Source: an uncultured Burkholderiales bacterium | GTDB taxonomy: Bacteria; Pseudomonadota; Gammaproteobacteria; Burkholderiales; Burkholderiaceae_C | NCBI GenBank assembly: GCA_937927685.1 | Contig: CALBSC010000002.1 | Coordinates: 38,894 to 102,893, forward strand | DNA length: 64,000 nt | Reading direction: 5' to 3' | Shown here: positions 31,659 to 39,509 of the stretch, piece after piece | Layout: each line of letters starts with the position of its first letter | How positions within the stretch are numbered: position 1 is the first letter of the stretch | Position numbers and translations under genes: made by a program | Notes under the pieces: generated by a model | What the model was told of the DNA's origin: nothing | Seen by the model: only the letters and a program-made list of their open reading frames with translations | The model's database searches: none

Positions 31659-34403
31659 TCAGCTCAACGTGCCGTGGCAGTGCTTGTATTTCTTGCCACT
31701 GCCACACGGACAGGGGTCGTTGCGGCCCACTTGCGGGACAGCCGCCGCCAGGGTGCGCGGATCCGTCGTGGTTTGGGCCTCACCCGTTTCAGTCGGTGCG
31801 GTGTAAGTGACATTGGAGATGGCTTCAGCCCGTGCCTCGATGTCCTGGGCCGCCGCATCGATCTGCGCTTGCGACTGGATTTGCACCGTCATCAGCAGCC
31901 GGGTGACTTCGTTGCGCACCATGTCGAGCAATTGGGCAAACAGCTCAAACGCCTCGCGCTTGTATTCCTGCTTGGGTTGTTTTTGCGCGTAACCACGCAA
32001 ATGGATGCCCTGGCGCAAATAGTCCAGCGCGGCCAGATGCTCGCGCCAGTGCGAGTCGATGTTCTGTAGCAGCACCATGCGCATGAACGGCGTGAACTGC
32101 TCGGCGCCCACCTGGTCGAGTTTGACCTGGAAGGCCTCATGGGCAGCCTTGAGCACCATCTCGAGAATGTCTTCGTCGGTGATGTCGGCGGCGGATTGCA
32201 GGGTTTGCAGCAGCGGCACCTCGATCTGCCACTCCTTGGCCAGCAGGTTTTGCAGGCCCTGCAGGTCCCATTGCTCTTCCATCGATTCAGCGGGCACGTG
32301 ATGACGCACGAGATCGGTGAAGCAGCCTTCGCGCAGCGAGGCGATCTGGGCGCTCAGGTCAGCAGCGTCCAGGATGTCATTGCGCTGCTGGTAGATCACC
32401 TTGCGCTGGTCGTTGGAGACGTCGTCGTACTCGAGCAATTGCTTGCGGATGTCAAAGTTGCGCGCTTCGACTTTGCGCTGCGCGCTCTCGATGCTGCGCG
32501 TGACCATACCGGCCTCGATGGCTTCCCCCTCGGGCATCTTCAGGCGGTCCATGATGGCCTTGACGCGCTCACCCGCGAAGATGCGCATGAGCGGATCGTC
32601 CAGGCTCAGGAAGAAGCGTGATGAACCCGGGTCACCCTGGCGGCCCGAGCGGCCGCGCAACTGGTTATCGATGCGGCGGGACTCGTGGCGCTCGGTGGCA
32701 ATGATGCGCAAGCCGCCTTGTGCCACCACGAACTCATGGTCTTTTTTCCACTGCTCGCGCAGCGCGGCAATGCGCGTCTCACGCGTGGCGGCATCCAGGG
32801 TTTCATCGGCCTCGACGGCCGCCACGGCTTTCTCGACGTTGCCCCCGAGCACGATGTCCGTGCCACGACCGGCCATGTTGGTCGCGATGGTGATGGACTT
32901 GGGCGCACCGGCCTGGGCCACGATATCGGCTTCGCGCGCATGCTGTTTGGCGTTGAGCACCTGGTGCGGCAACTGGGCCTGGGTGAGCAGTTGAGCGATG
33001 AGTTCGGAGTTTTCGATGGAAGTGGTTCCCACCAGCACCGGTTGTCCACGCTCATGGCACTCGCGAATGTCGGCAATCGCGGCGTTGTATTTTTCCTGGG
33101 TGGTCTTGTAGACGCGGTCGAGCTGATCGTCACGGCTGCTGGGCCGGTTGGGCGGGATGATCACGGTCTCCAGGCCGTAGATCTCCTGGAATTCATAGGC
33201 CTCGGTGTCCGCCGTGCCCGTCATGCCAGCCAGCTTGCCGTACAGGCGGAAATAGTTCTGGAAGGTGATCGAGGCCATGGTCTGGTTCTCGGCCTGGATC
33301 TGCACTGCCTCCTTGGCTTCCACCGCCTGGTGCAGCCCATCGCTCCACCGGCGTCCGGACATCAGTCGACCGGTGAACTCGTCCACGATGACGATCTCGC
33401 CGTTTTGCACCACGTAGTGCTGATCGCGGTGGTAGATGTTGTGCGCGCGCAGCGCCGCATACAGGTGATGCATGAGGCTGATGTGCGAGGGGTCATACAG
33501 TGACGCGCCCTCGGGCAGCAGCCCCTGACTGGACAGCAGTCGCTCGGCGGTTTCGTGGCCTTGCTCGGTGAGAAAGACCTGGTTGGACTTTTCGTCGACG
33601 GTGAAGTCGCCCGGGGTGATGACGCCTTCTCCGGTGCGCGGATCGGCCTCGCCAATTTGCTGGGTCAGATGCGGGACCACCTGGTTGATAGCCATGTACA
33701 TGGCGGTGTGGTCTTCGGCCTGACCGCTGATGATGAGCGGCGTGCGGGCCTCGTCAATCAGGATGGAGTCAACCTCGTCGACGATGGCGTAGGACAGCTT
33801 GCGTTGCACCCGGTCGGCCGGTTCGTACACCATGTTGTCGCGCAGGTAGTCAAAGCCGTACTCGTTGTTGGTGCCGTAGGTGATGTCACTGCGGTAGGCA
33901 CCCTGCTTGTCTTCACGGGACATCTGCGGCAGGTTGATGCCCACGCTCAGGCCCAGGAAGTTGTACAGGCGCCCCATCCACTGGGCATCACGCTGGGCCA
34001 GGTAATCGTTGACCGTCACCACGTGCACGCCGTTGCCGCTCAGGGCGTTCAGGTACACCGGCAGGGTGGCGGTGAGGGTCTTGCCCTCGCCGGTGCGCAT
34101 TTCGGCAATCTTGCCCTGATGCAGGGCCATGCCCCCCATCAACTGCACATCGAAGTGACGCATGCGCATGACCCGCTTGGAGCCTTCTCGCACCACCGCA
34201 AACGCTTCCGGCAGGATGTCGTCCAGGGTGGCGCCCTGCGCCAACCGCTGACGGAACGACTCGGTTTTGCCACGCAACTCGTCATCCGAGAGGGATTCCA
34301 ATGCGGGCTCAAGCGCGTTGATGCGCTCCACCGTCTTGCGGTACTGTTTCAGCAACCGGTCATTGCGGCTGCCGAAGATCTTGGTCAGGAGATTGAAGGC
34401 CAT
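31659..34403 (-). CDS. secA: Protein translocase ATPase SecA
   Basis: 914 residues, full length. NBD1 with MRTGEGKTLTATLP Walker A and IVDEVDSILIDEARTPL DEAD box; the preprotein crosslinking domain; NBD2 with ATNMAGRGTDIVLGG and RRIDNQLRGRSGRQGDPGS; helical scaffold/wing; and the C-terminal zinc site CPCGSGKKYKHCHG that binds SecB. ATG 34403 starts MAFNLLTKIFGSRNDR, the family start; the upstream frame is unrelated. SecA drives export through SecYEG. It is divergent from the DciA-like gene; no secM-like leader peptide was found ahead of it. Confidence 0.97.
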   Translation of the reverse strand: MAFNLLTKIFGSRNDRLLKQYRKTVERINALEPALESLSDDELRGKTESFRQRLAQGATLDDILPEAFAVVREGSKRVMRMRHFDVQLMGGMALHQGKIAEMRTGEGKTLTATLPVYLNALSGNGVHVVTVNDYLAQRDAQWMGRLYNFLGLSVGINLPQMSREDKQGAYRSDITYGTNNEYGFDYLRDNMVYEPADRVQRKLSYAIVDEVDSILIDEARTPLIISGQAEDHTAMYMAINQVVPHLTQQIGEADPRTGEGVITPGDFTVDEKSNQVFLTEQGHETAERLLSSQGLLPEGASLYDPSHISLMHHLYAALRAHNIYHRDQHYVVQNGEIVIVDEFTGRLMSGRRWSDGLHQAVEAKEAVQIQAENQTMASITFQNYFRLYGKLAGMTGTADTEAYEFQEIYGLETVIIPPNRPSSRDDQLDRVYKTTQEKYNAAIADIRECHERGQPVLVGTTSIENSELIAQLLTQAQLPHQVLNAKQHAREADIVAQAGAPKSITIATNMAGRGTDIVLGGNVEKAVAAVEADETLDAATRETRIAALREQWKKDHEFVVAQGGLRIIATERHESRRIDNQLRGRSGRQGDPGSSRFFLSLDDPLMRIFAGERVKAIMDRLKMPEGEAIEAGMVTRSIESAQRKVEARNFDIRKQLLEYDDVSNDQRKVIYQQRNDILDAADLSAQIASLREGCFTDLVRHHVPAESMEEQWDLQGLQNLLAKEWQIEVPLLQTLQSAADITDEDILEMVLKAAHEAFQVKLDQVGAEQFTPFMRMVLLQNIDSHWREHLAALDYLRQGIHLRGYAQKQPKQEYKREAFELFAQLLDMVRNEVTRLLMTVQIQSQAQIDAAAQDIEARAEAISNVTYTAPTETGEAQTTTDPRTLAAAVPQVGRNDPCPCGSGKKYKHCHGTLS

Positions 34404-34426
34404 GCGAGCAGTGCGCGAATCGGCTT

Positions 34427-34442
34427 CCCGTGGGTCCACGGG
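34427..34442. promoter_or_regulatory. Short palindrome in the secA leader
   Basis: CCCGTGG-GT-CCACGGG, a 7-bp inverted repeat with a 2-base centre, 24 bases upstream of the secA ATG. Further upstream a minus-strand TAAAAT (34481-34476) could be the secA -10. The palindrome could be an operator or an RNA hairpin in the leader; no function is known. Confidence 0.35.
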
Positions 34443-34508
34443 CCACCGCGCACAATCCTTGTGTCGAAGCGGGCGATTTTACCCGGCGGCTCACCGCATA
34501 ATGGACAA

Positions 34509-34958
34509 ATGGCCAACCCGCCCCCCGTGACGCCCCCACCACCCGACAGGCCGCCCCGCCAGGCTGGGGGGGGGGACGCCTCGTCCGCCTGCTCGTCCAC
34601 CCTGGCAGCCTACCAGGCGCTGGGTTACAACCGCCCCCCTCAGGCCAGCCGGCCCTCGATGCGCGGCCGTGCGGTGCCCGTGGAACGTGCTGTCCAGGAA
34701 AGCAGCAGCCTGGCGCAACTGAGCGCCCTGTCGCGCGAGTCGCAGCTTCGCCTGCAGTCGCTGCAACGGGTGCTCCCTCCCCTGCTCTGGGCCCAGCTGA
34801 GTGCAGGCCCGATCGAGGCTGACACCTGGTGTGTGCTGGTCTCCAACAACGCCGTGGCCGCCAAAATCCGTCAGTGGGCGCCGGCCATGGCCGCGCACCT
34901 GCGAACGCGTGGCTGGGCCGTCCAGACCATACGGATCAAGGTTCGGTCCACTCGCTAG
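34509..34958 (+). CDS. DUF721 / DciA-like protein
   Basis: 149 residues. A Pro-rich disordered N-terminus (PPPVTPPPPDRPPRQ) precedes the DUF721 domain (about 55-149) with LSRESQLRLQSLQRVLPPLL and the CWVLVSNNAVAAKIRQ-like beta segment. DUF721 includes DciA, the ancestral loader of the replicative helicase DnaB; the secA-adjacent position is conserved for DciA-type genes. ATG 34509 has no visible Shine-Dalgarno. A run of ten G (34566-34575) lies inside the codons just after the Pro-rich part. Confidence 0.78.
   Translation: MANPPPVTPPPPDRPPRQAGGGDASSACSSTLAAYQALGYNRPPQASRPSMRGRAVPVERAVQESSSLAQLSALSRESQLRLQSLQRVLPPLLWAQLSAGPIEADTWCVLVSNNAVAAKIRQWAPAMAAHLRTRGWAVQTIRIKVRSTR
34566..34575 (+). repeat. 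G10 homopolymer inside the DciA-like gene
   Basis: Ten consecutive G within codons about 20-23, encoding Gly-Gly-Gly. A one-base slip would frameshift everything downstream, so this is a possible contingency locus or a sequencing-error hotspot. Confidence 0.85.
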
Positions 34959-35073
34959 GCACCCAGTCCAGGGATTACCCCGGTGTTGTGCGTCTGGGCA
35001 GGCTGCCGCCGTGTTCAAAGGCGCAGCGTTTGCAACCGTACGGGCCACAATAGAGCCTCGCACAGGAGAATTC

Positions 35074-36060
35074 ATGGTCACAACATTCACAACCCAGCCG
35101 AGACAGGCGACCCAAACAGGTCTGGTCGGCCTGGCCCTCGCGCTGGTGATGGCCGTGGGCGCCTCGGCCCAGGACAAACCCCCGTTGAAAATTGTGGTGG
35201 GCTTTCCCCCCGGGGGCTCTGCCGATGTCATGGGCCGTCTGGTGGCAGACGCCTTGCGCCAGGATTTCAGCCCCATCGTGGTAGAGAACAAGCCCGGGGC
35301 TGGTGGCCGCATTGCCTTGGCCGCCGTGAAAGCCGCCAAGCCGGATGGCCAGACCGTCATCGTGCTGCCCAGCGGGCCCATGGTGCTCTTTCCGCATGTC
35401 TACAAAAAGCTCGAGTACGACGCGGTCAAGGACTTCACGCCGATCTCGCTCATTGGCCATTTCCAGTTCAGCGTGGTCTCCGGACCTGCCACCCAGGTCA
35501 AGTCCGTGCAGGAGATGGTCCACAAAAGCCGGACTGATCCGGGCACAGCCAGCTATGGCACGCCAGGGCTGGGCACCCTGCCCCATTTCATGGGTGTGAT
35601 GATGGAACAGGCTGCGGGCATTTCCTTGAACCATGTGCCGTTTCAGGGGGGCGGGCCAGCCAACAATGCCTTGTTGGGTGGGCACATCGGCTACAAGTTT
35701 GACGTGGTGTCCGAGACCGCCGAGCTGCACCGCAGCGGCAAGGTCCGCATCATTGCCGTCACCGGCAGCAAACGCGATAGTCAGGTGCCCGAGGTCCCGA
35801 CCCTGAAGGAATCGGGCGTGCCCATGGAGGCGACAGCCTGGTTTGCCATGTACGGCCCGGCGCAGCTCCCGGTTGACACCTTGAAGCGTCTGGAATCGGC
35901 CATGGTGCGTGCCATCCAGCAGCCCCAGGTGCGCGAGCGGCTGACGCAGCTGGGGTATGACCCGGTCGGCTCCACCTCGGCAGAATTGGCCGCTGCGCAA
36001 CGCGCCGATCTGGCGCGTTGGGAAAAGCCAATCAAGGCCACCGGCGTGACACTGGAGTAA
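35074..36060 (+). CDS. Tripartite tricarboxylate transporter receptor (Bug/TctC family), second copy
   Basis: 328 residues. Signal peptide (VTTFTTQPRQATQTG, then LVGLALALVMAVGASAQ), Bug motifs KIVVGFPPGGSADVMGR, ENKPGAGGR and EYDAVKDFTPISL. ATG 35074 is preceded by CAGGAGAA. It starts a plus-strand cluster: Bug protein, sulfatase (4 bases later), phytanoyl-CoA-dioxygenase-like. It may capture the substrate of those enzymes. No TctAB nearby. It shares the fold but not close identity with the copy at 1458. Confidence 0.9.
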   Translation: MVTTFTTQPRQATQTGLVGLALALVMAVGASAQDKPPLKIVVGFPPGGSADVMGRLVADALRQDFSPIVVENKPGAGGRIALAAVKAAKPDGQTVIVLPSGPMVLFPHVYKKLEYDAVKDFTPISLIGHFQFSVVSGPATQVKSVQEMVHKSRTDPGTASYGTPGLGTLPHFMGVMMEQAAGISLNHVPFQGGGPANNALLGGHIGYKFDVVSETAELHRSGKVRIIAVTGSKRDSQVPEVPTLKESGVPMEATAWFAMYGPAQLPVDTLKRLESAMVRAIQQPQVRERLTQLGYDPVGSTSAELAAAQRADLARWEKPIKATGVTLE

Positions 36061-36064
36061 GCGC

Positions 36065-37390
36065 ATGACCCGACCCAACATCATCTTCATTGTGGCCGAC
36101 GACCTGGGATTCGCCGACCTGGGCTGTTACGGCGGGCGAGCCGCCGAGTTCGGGCCGGTCTCGCCCGTCCTTGACCAACTCGCCGCCCATGGCCTGCGCC
36201 TGACCGAGGGGTATGCCAATTCACCGGTGTGCTCGCCCACGCGATTTGCCCTGATGACCGCGCGCTACCAAACCCGGCTGCGCGGTGCGGCCGATGAGCC
36301 GATCAACAGCAAGAGCAAGGGAAGCACCGTTCTGGGACTCCCCCCCGAACACCCCACCCTGCCCTCGCTGCTCAAGCAGGCGGGCTATCACACGGCCCTG
36401 ATCGGCAAATGGCACCTGGGGTATCCGCCCACCTTCAGCCCGCTCAAGTCGGGGTACGAGGAATTCTTTGGCCCCATGTCTGGCGGTGTGGATTACTTCA
36501 CCCACTGCAGCAACAACGGCTCACACGACCTCTACCTGAATGAGGCCGAGCATGCCGAGGAGGGCTACCTGACGGATCTGCTCTCACAACGCTCGGTGGA
36601 CTATGTGCGGCGCATGGCTGAACCTGCGCGCAACGGGCAGCCATTTTTCCTGAGCCTGCACTACACGGCACCGCACTGGCCGTGGGAAACACGCGACGAT
36701 GGCGACGTGGCGTCACAGGTCAAGGACAACCTGTTTCACCTGGATGGCGGCAACATCCACACCTACCGCCGCATGATCCATCACATGGACGAAGGCATTG
36801 GCTGGGTAGTGGACGCCTTGCGCGAGACCGGGCAACTCGACAACACCCTGATCGTCTTCACCAGCGACAACGGGGGGGAGCGCTTCAGTGACAACTGGCC
36901 CCTGGTGGGCGGCAAGATGGACCTGACCGAAGGCGGCATCCGCGTCCCCTGGATTGCGCACTGGCCCGCCGTCATTCCGGCCGGGTCGGTGAGCCATCAG
37001 CACTGCCTCACCATGGACTGGTCGGCCACCCTGCTGGAACTGGGCGGGGCCACCCCGGCTGCGAGCCACCCCCTGGATGGGGTGTCCCTGGCGCCGATCT
37101 TGCGCGAACCCGCGCATGCTTTCGAGCGCGCGATGTTCTGGCGCATGAACCACCGCGGACAACGCGCCATGCGGCTGGGACCCTGGAAATACCTGCGGGT
37201 CGATGGCCACGACTACCTGTTCAACATCCCCGCTGATGCGCGCGAGCGGGCCAATCTGGCCACACGCGAGCCGGATCGGCTTGCCGCGATGCGTCAGGCC
37301 TGGGAAGACTGGAACGCGTCCATGCCGCCCATTCCCGACGACGCCACCATCAGCCTGGGCTACTCATCCAAGGACATGCCCCAGCGCTGA
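36065..37390 (+). CDS. Type I sulfatase (formylglycine-dependent)
   Basis: 441 residues with no signal peptide, so probably cytosolic. N-terminal metal site IIFIVADDLGFADLG, the activation motif VCSPTRFALMTARY whose Cys (about residue 56) is converted to formylglycine, IGKWHLGY with the catalytic Lys-His, LHYTAPHWPW, and FTSDNGGE metal ligands. It hydrolyses a sulfate ester. Placement between a Bug receptor and a PhyH-type oxygenase, with 18 bases to the latter, suggests catabolism of an imported sulfated compound. Maturation needs an FGE or anSME encoded elsewhere. Related hydrolases such as phosphonate monoester hydrolases share the fold, but the CSPTR motif favours sulfatase. Confidence 0.88.
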   Translation: MTRPNIIFIVADDLGFADLGCYGGRAAEFGPVSPVLDQLAAHGLRLTEGYANSPVCSPTRFALMTARYQTRLRGAADEPINSKSKGSTVLGLPPEHPTLPSLLKQAGYHTALIGKWHLGYPPTFSPLKSGYEEFFGPMSGGVDYFTHCSNNGSHDLYLNEAEHAEEGYLTDLLSQRSVDYVRRMAEPARNGQPFFLSLHYTAPHWPWETRDDGDVASQVKDNLFHLDGGNIHTYRRMIHHMDEGIGWVVDALRETGQLDNTLIVFTSDNGGERFSDNWPLVGGKMDLTEGGIRVPWIAHWPAVIPAGSVSHQHCLTMDWSATLLELGGATPAASHPLDGVSLAPILREPAHAFERAMFWRMNHRGQRAMRLGPWKYLRVDGHDYLFNIPADARERANLATREPDRLAAMRQAWEDWNASMPPIPDDATISLGYSSKDMPQR

Positions 37391-37408
37391 GCGCTGACAG
37401 GAGTGACG

Positions 37409-38227
37409 ATGCAACTCAAGCCGCAAGACATTCAGCGCTACCACGATGAGGGCTACCTGATCCCGCCCTACCAGCTGGAGCCTGCCCTGTTGCAACAGCT
37501 GCAACAGACCCTGGATCAGCTGATTCGCGACAACCCGGGCGTGCGCCCCGAAAAACTGGTCAGCGCGCACATCGAGGGCATGAACGATGAAGGCGTGAAA
37601 GGCAGCCAGCGTTTTCTGGAACTGGCCATGCACCCGCCCATCGTGGACATGGTGACGCAGCTCATCGGGCCGGACGTGATCCTGTGGGGTTGCCACGTGT
37701 TTTGCAAACCAGCGGGTGAGGGTTACGAAACGCCCTGGCACCAGGACGGCCACTATTGGCCCATCCGGCCCTTGGCCACCTGCACCGTCTGGGTCGCCCT
37801 CGAACCCAGCACCCGTGACAACGGGTGCTTGCGGGTGATTCCCGGGTCTCACCGCGATCAGCAGTTGCATCCGCACCTGCATGAGGACCGCACCGACCTC
37901 ACGCTCACACAACGCATGGCGGATGGCACGTTCGACGTCAGGCAGGCCGCTGATCTTGAACTGCAACCCGGGCAAATGTCCCTGCACGACGTCTACATGG
38001 TGCATGGTGCCGAGGCCAACCGATCCGGGCAGCGTCGCACCGGTGTGGCCTTGCGCTACATGCCGGGCTCATCCCTGTTTGACCGAAGCTTGACGCCTTC
38101 GCAAGGCAAGACCGGCGTGCCGGTGAGCTTTGCCACGCGGCCCCTGTGGTTGTTGCGAGGCGAGGACCGCACGGGGCGCAATGACTTTGCCATCGGACAC
38201 CGGACATCGCCCACAAAAATGGCCTGA
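37409..38227 (+). CDS. Phytanoyl-CoA dioxygenase (PhyH)-family protein
   Basis: 272 residues, cytosolic Fe(II)/2-oxoglutarate oxygenase fold. Iron ligands: H and D in PWHQDGHYWPI (about residue 112-114) and the distal His in YMVHGAEANRSGQRR; the Arg of that motif binds 2-oxoglutarate. ATG 37409 follows AGGAG by six bases. The family hydroxylates varied substrates; the target here is unknown but should relate to the sulfatase upstream. The stop codon lies inside the stem of the tRNA-Thr terminator on the other strand. Confidence 0.87.
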   Translation: MQLKPQDIQRYHDEGYLIPPYQLEPALLQQLQQTLDQLIRDNPGVRPEKLVSAHIEGMNDEGVKGSQRFLELAMHPPIVDMVTQLIGPDVILWGCHVFCKPAGEGYETPWHQDGHYWPIRPLATCTVWVALEPSTRDNGCLRVIPGSHRDQQLHPHLHEDRTDLTLTQRMADGTFDVRQAADLELQPGQMSLHDVYMVHGAEANRSGQRRTGVALRYMPGSSLFDRSLTPSQGKTGVPVSFATRPLWLLRGEDRTGRNDFAIGHRTSPTKMA

Positions 38228-38242
38228 ACGCGTCAGGCCATT
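38213..38242 (-). terminator. Rho-independent terminator of the tRNA-Thr transcript
   Basis: A perfect 10-bp stem (38218-38227 with 38233-38242, loop ACGCG) followed on the minus strand by a T-run (complement of A's at 38215-38219). It begins 6 bases after the tRNA 3' end and overlaps the stop codon of the convergent PhyH-like gene. Confidence 0.75.
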
Positions 38243-38248
38243 GAAAAG

Positions 38249-38324
38249 TGGTGCCGATTATCGGATTCGAACTGATGACCTACCGCTTACAAGGCGGTTG
38301 CTCTACCAACTGAGCTAAATCGGC
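38249..38324 (-). tRNA. tRNA-Thr (anticodon TGT)
   Basis: 76 bases with encoded CCA. Acceptor GCCGATT/AATCGGC, D arm GCTC...GAGC, anticodon stem ACCGC/GCGGT with loop CTTGTAA (anticodon TGT, reads ACA), T arm ATCAG-TTCGAAT-CCGAT, discriminator A. All pairs fit except A52:C62 in the T stem. A TAGAAT hexamer upstream (minus strand, about 38334-38339) is a candidate -10; read-through from sspB, 24 bases upstream, is also possible. Confidence 0.95.
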
Positions 38325-38348
38325 GTATCTGGAATTCTACCCGCGCCG

Positions 38349-38792
38349 TTATTTGATGCGGGTCAGCGTTGGGCGCTTGCCGGCCGTCGGCGTCGTGGGC
38401 GGTTCGGGGGACGCATCTTCGTTCCCGGTGCTCTCTGTCGTCACCGCGCGCGGTCCTTTGCTGGCCGCCGGCGCAGCCGGGAACGCCATGCCTTGTCCGT
38501 TTTCACGGGCATAGATGGCCATCACACGGTCGATCGGCACCAGAATTTCACGCACCACACCGGCAAAGCGTGCCTTGAACTCGATCAGTTCGTTGCCGAT
38601 CAACAGGCCATTGGTGGCGTCGGGCCCGATGTTGAGCACCACCTGCCCGTCCTTGATGAACTCGCGCGGCACCTGCACGGTGTCGTCGGCCATGACCGCC
38701 ACATACGGTGTGAAGCCACTGTCGACACACCACTCGTGCATCGCCCTGAGCAGGTAGGGACGGGTGGAGGGGGACTCGAGAGCGCTTTGCAT
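38349..38792 (-). CDS. sspB: ClpXP adaptor SspB
   Basis: 147 residues. SspB fold: STRPYLLRAMHEWCVDSGFTPYV, then VVLNIGPDATNGLLIGNELIEF and FKARFAGVVREILVPIDRVMAIYARENGQGMAF. A flexible linker leads to the C-terminal tail KRPTLTRIK, the short basic ClpX-binding module typical of SspB. It delivers ssrA-tagged proteins to ClpXP. It follows sspA by 11 bases, as usual in beta- and gammaproteobacteria. Confidence 0.95.
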   Translation of the reverse strand: MQSALESPSTRPYLLRAMHEWCVDSGFTPYVAVMADDTVQVPREFIKDGQVVLNIGPDATNGLLIGNELIEFKARFAGVVREILVPIDRVMAIYARENGQGMAFPAAPAASKGPRAVTTESTGNEDASPEPPTTPTAGKRPTLTRIK

Positions 38793-38803
38793 GGCCGCGA
38801 GGA

Positions 38804-39415
38804 TTACTTGCGCATCACCTTCTCGGACGGCGTCAACGCCTCAATGTAGGCCGGACGCGAGAAGATGCGCTCAGCGTACTTGAGTAGCGGTGCGGCGTTC
38901 TTGGACAGGTCAATGCCGTAGTGGTCGAGACGCCACAGCAGCGGGGCAATGGCCACGTCGAGCATGGAGAAGTTTTCACCCAGCATGTACTTGTTCTTCA
39001 GGAACACCGGTGCGAGCTGCGTCAGGCGGTCACGGATGTGCGAACGCGCTTTTTCCAGCGCCTTCTCGTTGCCTTTGACGTTGCGTGCCTCGAGCGTGGT
39101 CACGTGCACGAACAATTCCTTCTCGAAGTTGAGCAGGAACAGTCGCACGCGGGCGCGGTCCACCGGATCACCGGGCATCAACTGCGGGTGCGGGAAGCGC
39201 TCATCGATGTATTCGTTGATGATGTTGGACTCATACAGGATGAGGTCACGCTCGACCAGGATGGGCACCTGGCCGTAGGGGTTCATCACGTTGATGTCTT
39301 CGGGCTTGTTGTAGAGGTCGACGTCACGGATTTCAAAGTCCATGCCTTTTTCGAACAACACAAAGCGGCAGCGGTGGGAAAAGGGACAGGTCGTCCCGGA
39401 GTACAAGACCATCAT
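38804..39415 (-). CDS. sspA: Stringent starvation protein A (GST fold)
   Basis: 203 residues. Thioredoxin-like N-domain MMVLYSGTTCPFSHRCRFVL, GST helical domain from about residue 85, with the PYGQVPILVERD and YESNIINEYIDERFPHP motifs. SspA binds RNA polymerase and acts in starvation and acid stress. Its position after petC and before sspB matches the conserved petABC-sspAB order. A terminator pair separates it from petC, so it probably has its own promoter in 39416-39509. Confidence 0.94.
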   Translation of the reverse strand: MMVLYSGTTCPFSHRCRFVLFEKGMDFEIRDVDLYNKPEDINVMNPYGQVPILVERDLILYESNIINEYIDERFPHPQLMPGDPVDRARVRLFLLNFEKELFVHVTTLEARNVKGNEKALEKARSHIRDRLTQLAPVFLKNKYMLGENFSMLDVAIAPLLWRLDHYGIDLSKNAAPLLKYAERIFSRPAYIEALTPSEKVMRK

Positions 39416-39430
39416 TTTGAGGACTCCTGA

Positions 39431-39466
39431 AAATCAAAAAGAGTGACCGGGTCCCCGGTCACTCTA
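39431..39466 (-). terminator. Rho-independent terminator after petC
   Basis: An 11-bp stem AGAGTGACCGG (39441-39451) with CCGGTCACTCT (39456-39466), loop of 4, followed on the minus strand by TTTTTGATTTT (39431-39440). Strong intrinsic terminator for the petABC transcript. Confidence 0.85.
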
Positions 39467-39471
39467 GGGGG

Positions 39472-39500
39472 ACCCTGTTCAGCCTTGGCTGACAGGGTCA
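39472..39500 (-). terminator. Second hairpin after petC
   Basis: GACCCTGT (39472-39479) pairs with ACAGGGTC (39493-39500) and CAGCC with GGCTG inside, one bulged T. It has no T-run, lies 9 bases after the petC stop and 6 from the terminator proper. It may stabilise the 3' end or help termination. Confidence 0.5.
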
Positions 39501-39509
39501 GAAGGGCAA

